Source: HGM04593 sp045647745 (GTDB lineage: Bacteria; Bacteroidota; Bacteroidia; Bacteroidales; Bacteroidaceae). Taken from it: a stretch of 16,614 bases of DNA. Numbering within the stretch: the stretch's first letter is position 1; each line of letters opens with the position of its first letter. The position numbers and the translations under genes are program-made. The DNA is taken from contig JAZRMQ010000040.1 in assembly GCA_045647745.1 (NCBI GenBank), forward strand, positions 1-16,614, written 5' to 3'. Below the pieces are notes generated by a model. It was not told the DNA's origin. It did no database searches and saw only the letters and a list, made by a program, of their open reading frames with translations. Shown here piece by piece: positions 16,435-16,614 of the stretch.

Positions 16435-16614
16435 GCTTTCGGCAAGTAACGCGGTAACGCGGTCCGTGTCGGCAAGCACGATAGATCCTTGACAACATTC
16501 CATTACAGACAAGCAGTACAACCTTGCTTAAGATTATTCTTTTAGCAAGAAGCGTAAGGAACGAAAAACGAACCGTCAATAATTTGAAAACATATTATTC
16601 CGGCCAGTATACAA
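16435..16614 (+). other. Non-coding leader, probably pre-16S rRNA, cut by window end
   Basis: No ATG-initiated frame is supported here. The sequence has small direct repeats (TAACGCGG twice, CGGCAAG twice near 16440-16478) and hairpin potential: CTTGCT (about 16523-16528) with AGCAAG (about 16544-16549), and AATAAT (16578-16583) with ATTATT (16594-16599). The composition and the GAACCGTCAATAAT stretch are reminiscent of Bacteroidales 16S leaders. The mature 16S start is not reached, so this remains an inference. It could instead be a long 5' UTR of another gene. Confidence 0.5.

Overview
The window looks like a chromosomal segment of a gut-type member of the order Bacteroidales (Bacteroidota). 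The signs are promoters of the TTTG / TAnnTTTG type, little Shine-Dalgarno sequence, secreted proteins with a short signal peptide ending in Ala-Gln, a folP-cdaA pair, and large multidomain surface proteins. Genus and species cannot be read from the sequence. No phage, integrase, transposase, tRNA or complete rRNA gene was seen.

Left block (1-11,916): a secreted glycan-attack locus. A 1,292-residue secreted protein with discoidin-like (F5/8 type C) and lectin-like modules lies on the minus strand (637-4515). It is divergent from two tandem plus-strand genes for M60/enhancin-type zinc peptidases (4955-8908 and 9175-11916), both with an intact HExxH...E site. Known relatives of these peptidases cleave mucins and other O-glycoproteins. 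The first two genes end in the same last codons, the same 3' UTR and almost the same terminator, in opposite orientation. This makes a 66-bp inverted repeat around an 8.3-kb segment. Repeat elements lie beyond the block on both sides: degenerate copies at 313-546 and a tandem array of eight hairpin units at 11946-12635.

Middle block (12,698-14,450): a compact minus-strand operon of an HPr-kinase-like ATPase, an S24/S26 (signal-peptidase-like) protease and a small PqqD-like protein. It starts from a clear promoter and ends at a strong hairpin. This combination resembles maturation genes of ribosomally made, modified peptides, but no precursor peptide, radical-SAM enzyme, cyclase or exporter lies in the window.

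Right block (14,475-16,614): housekeeping genes. folP (dihydropteroate synthase) has a promoter so close to its start codon that the mRNA may be leaderless. It is followed by cdaA (diadenylate cyclase) and a rho-independent terminator. After an AT-rich stretch comes a strong promoter and a non-coding leader that runs off the window end, most likely the start of an rRNA operon.

The least explained parts are the orphan kinase-protease-PqqD operon, the hairpin repeat array, the inverted 3' ends of the secreted-protein block, and the homopolymer tract ahead of the first peptidase gene.
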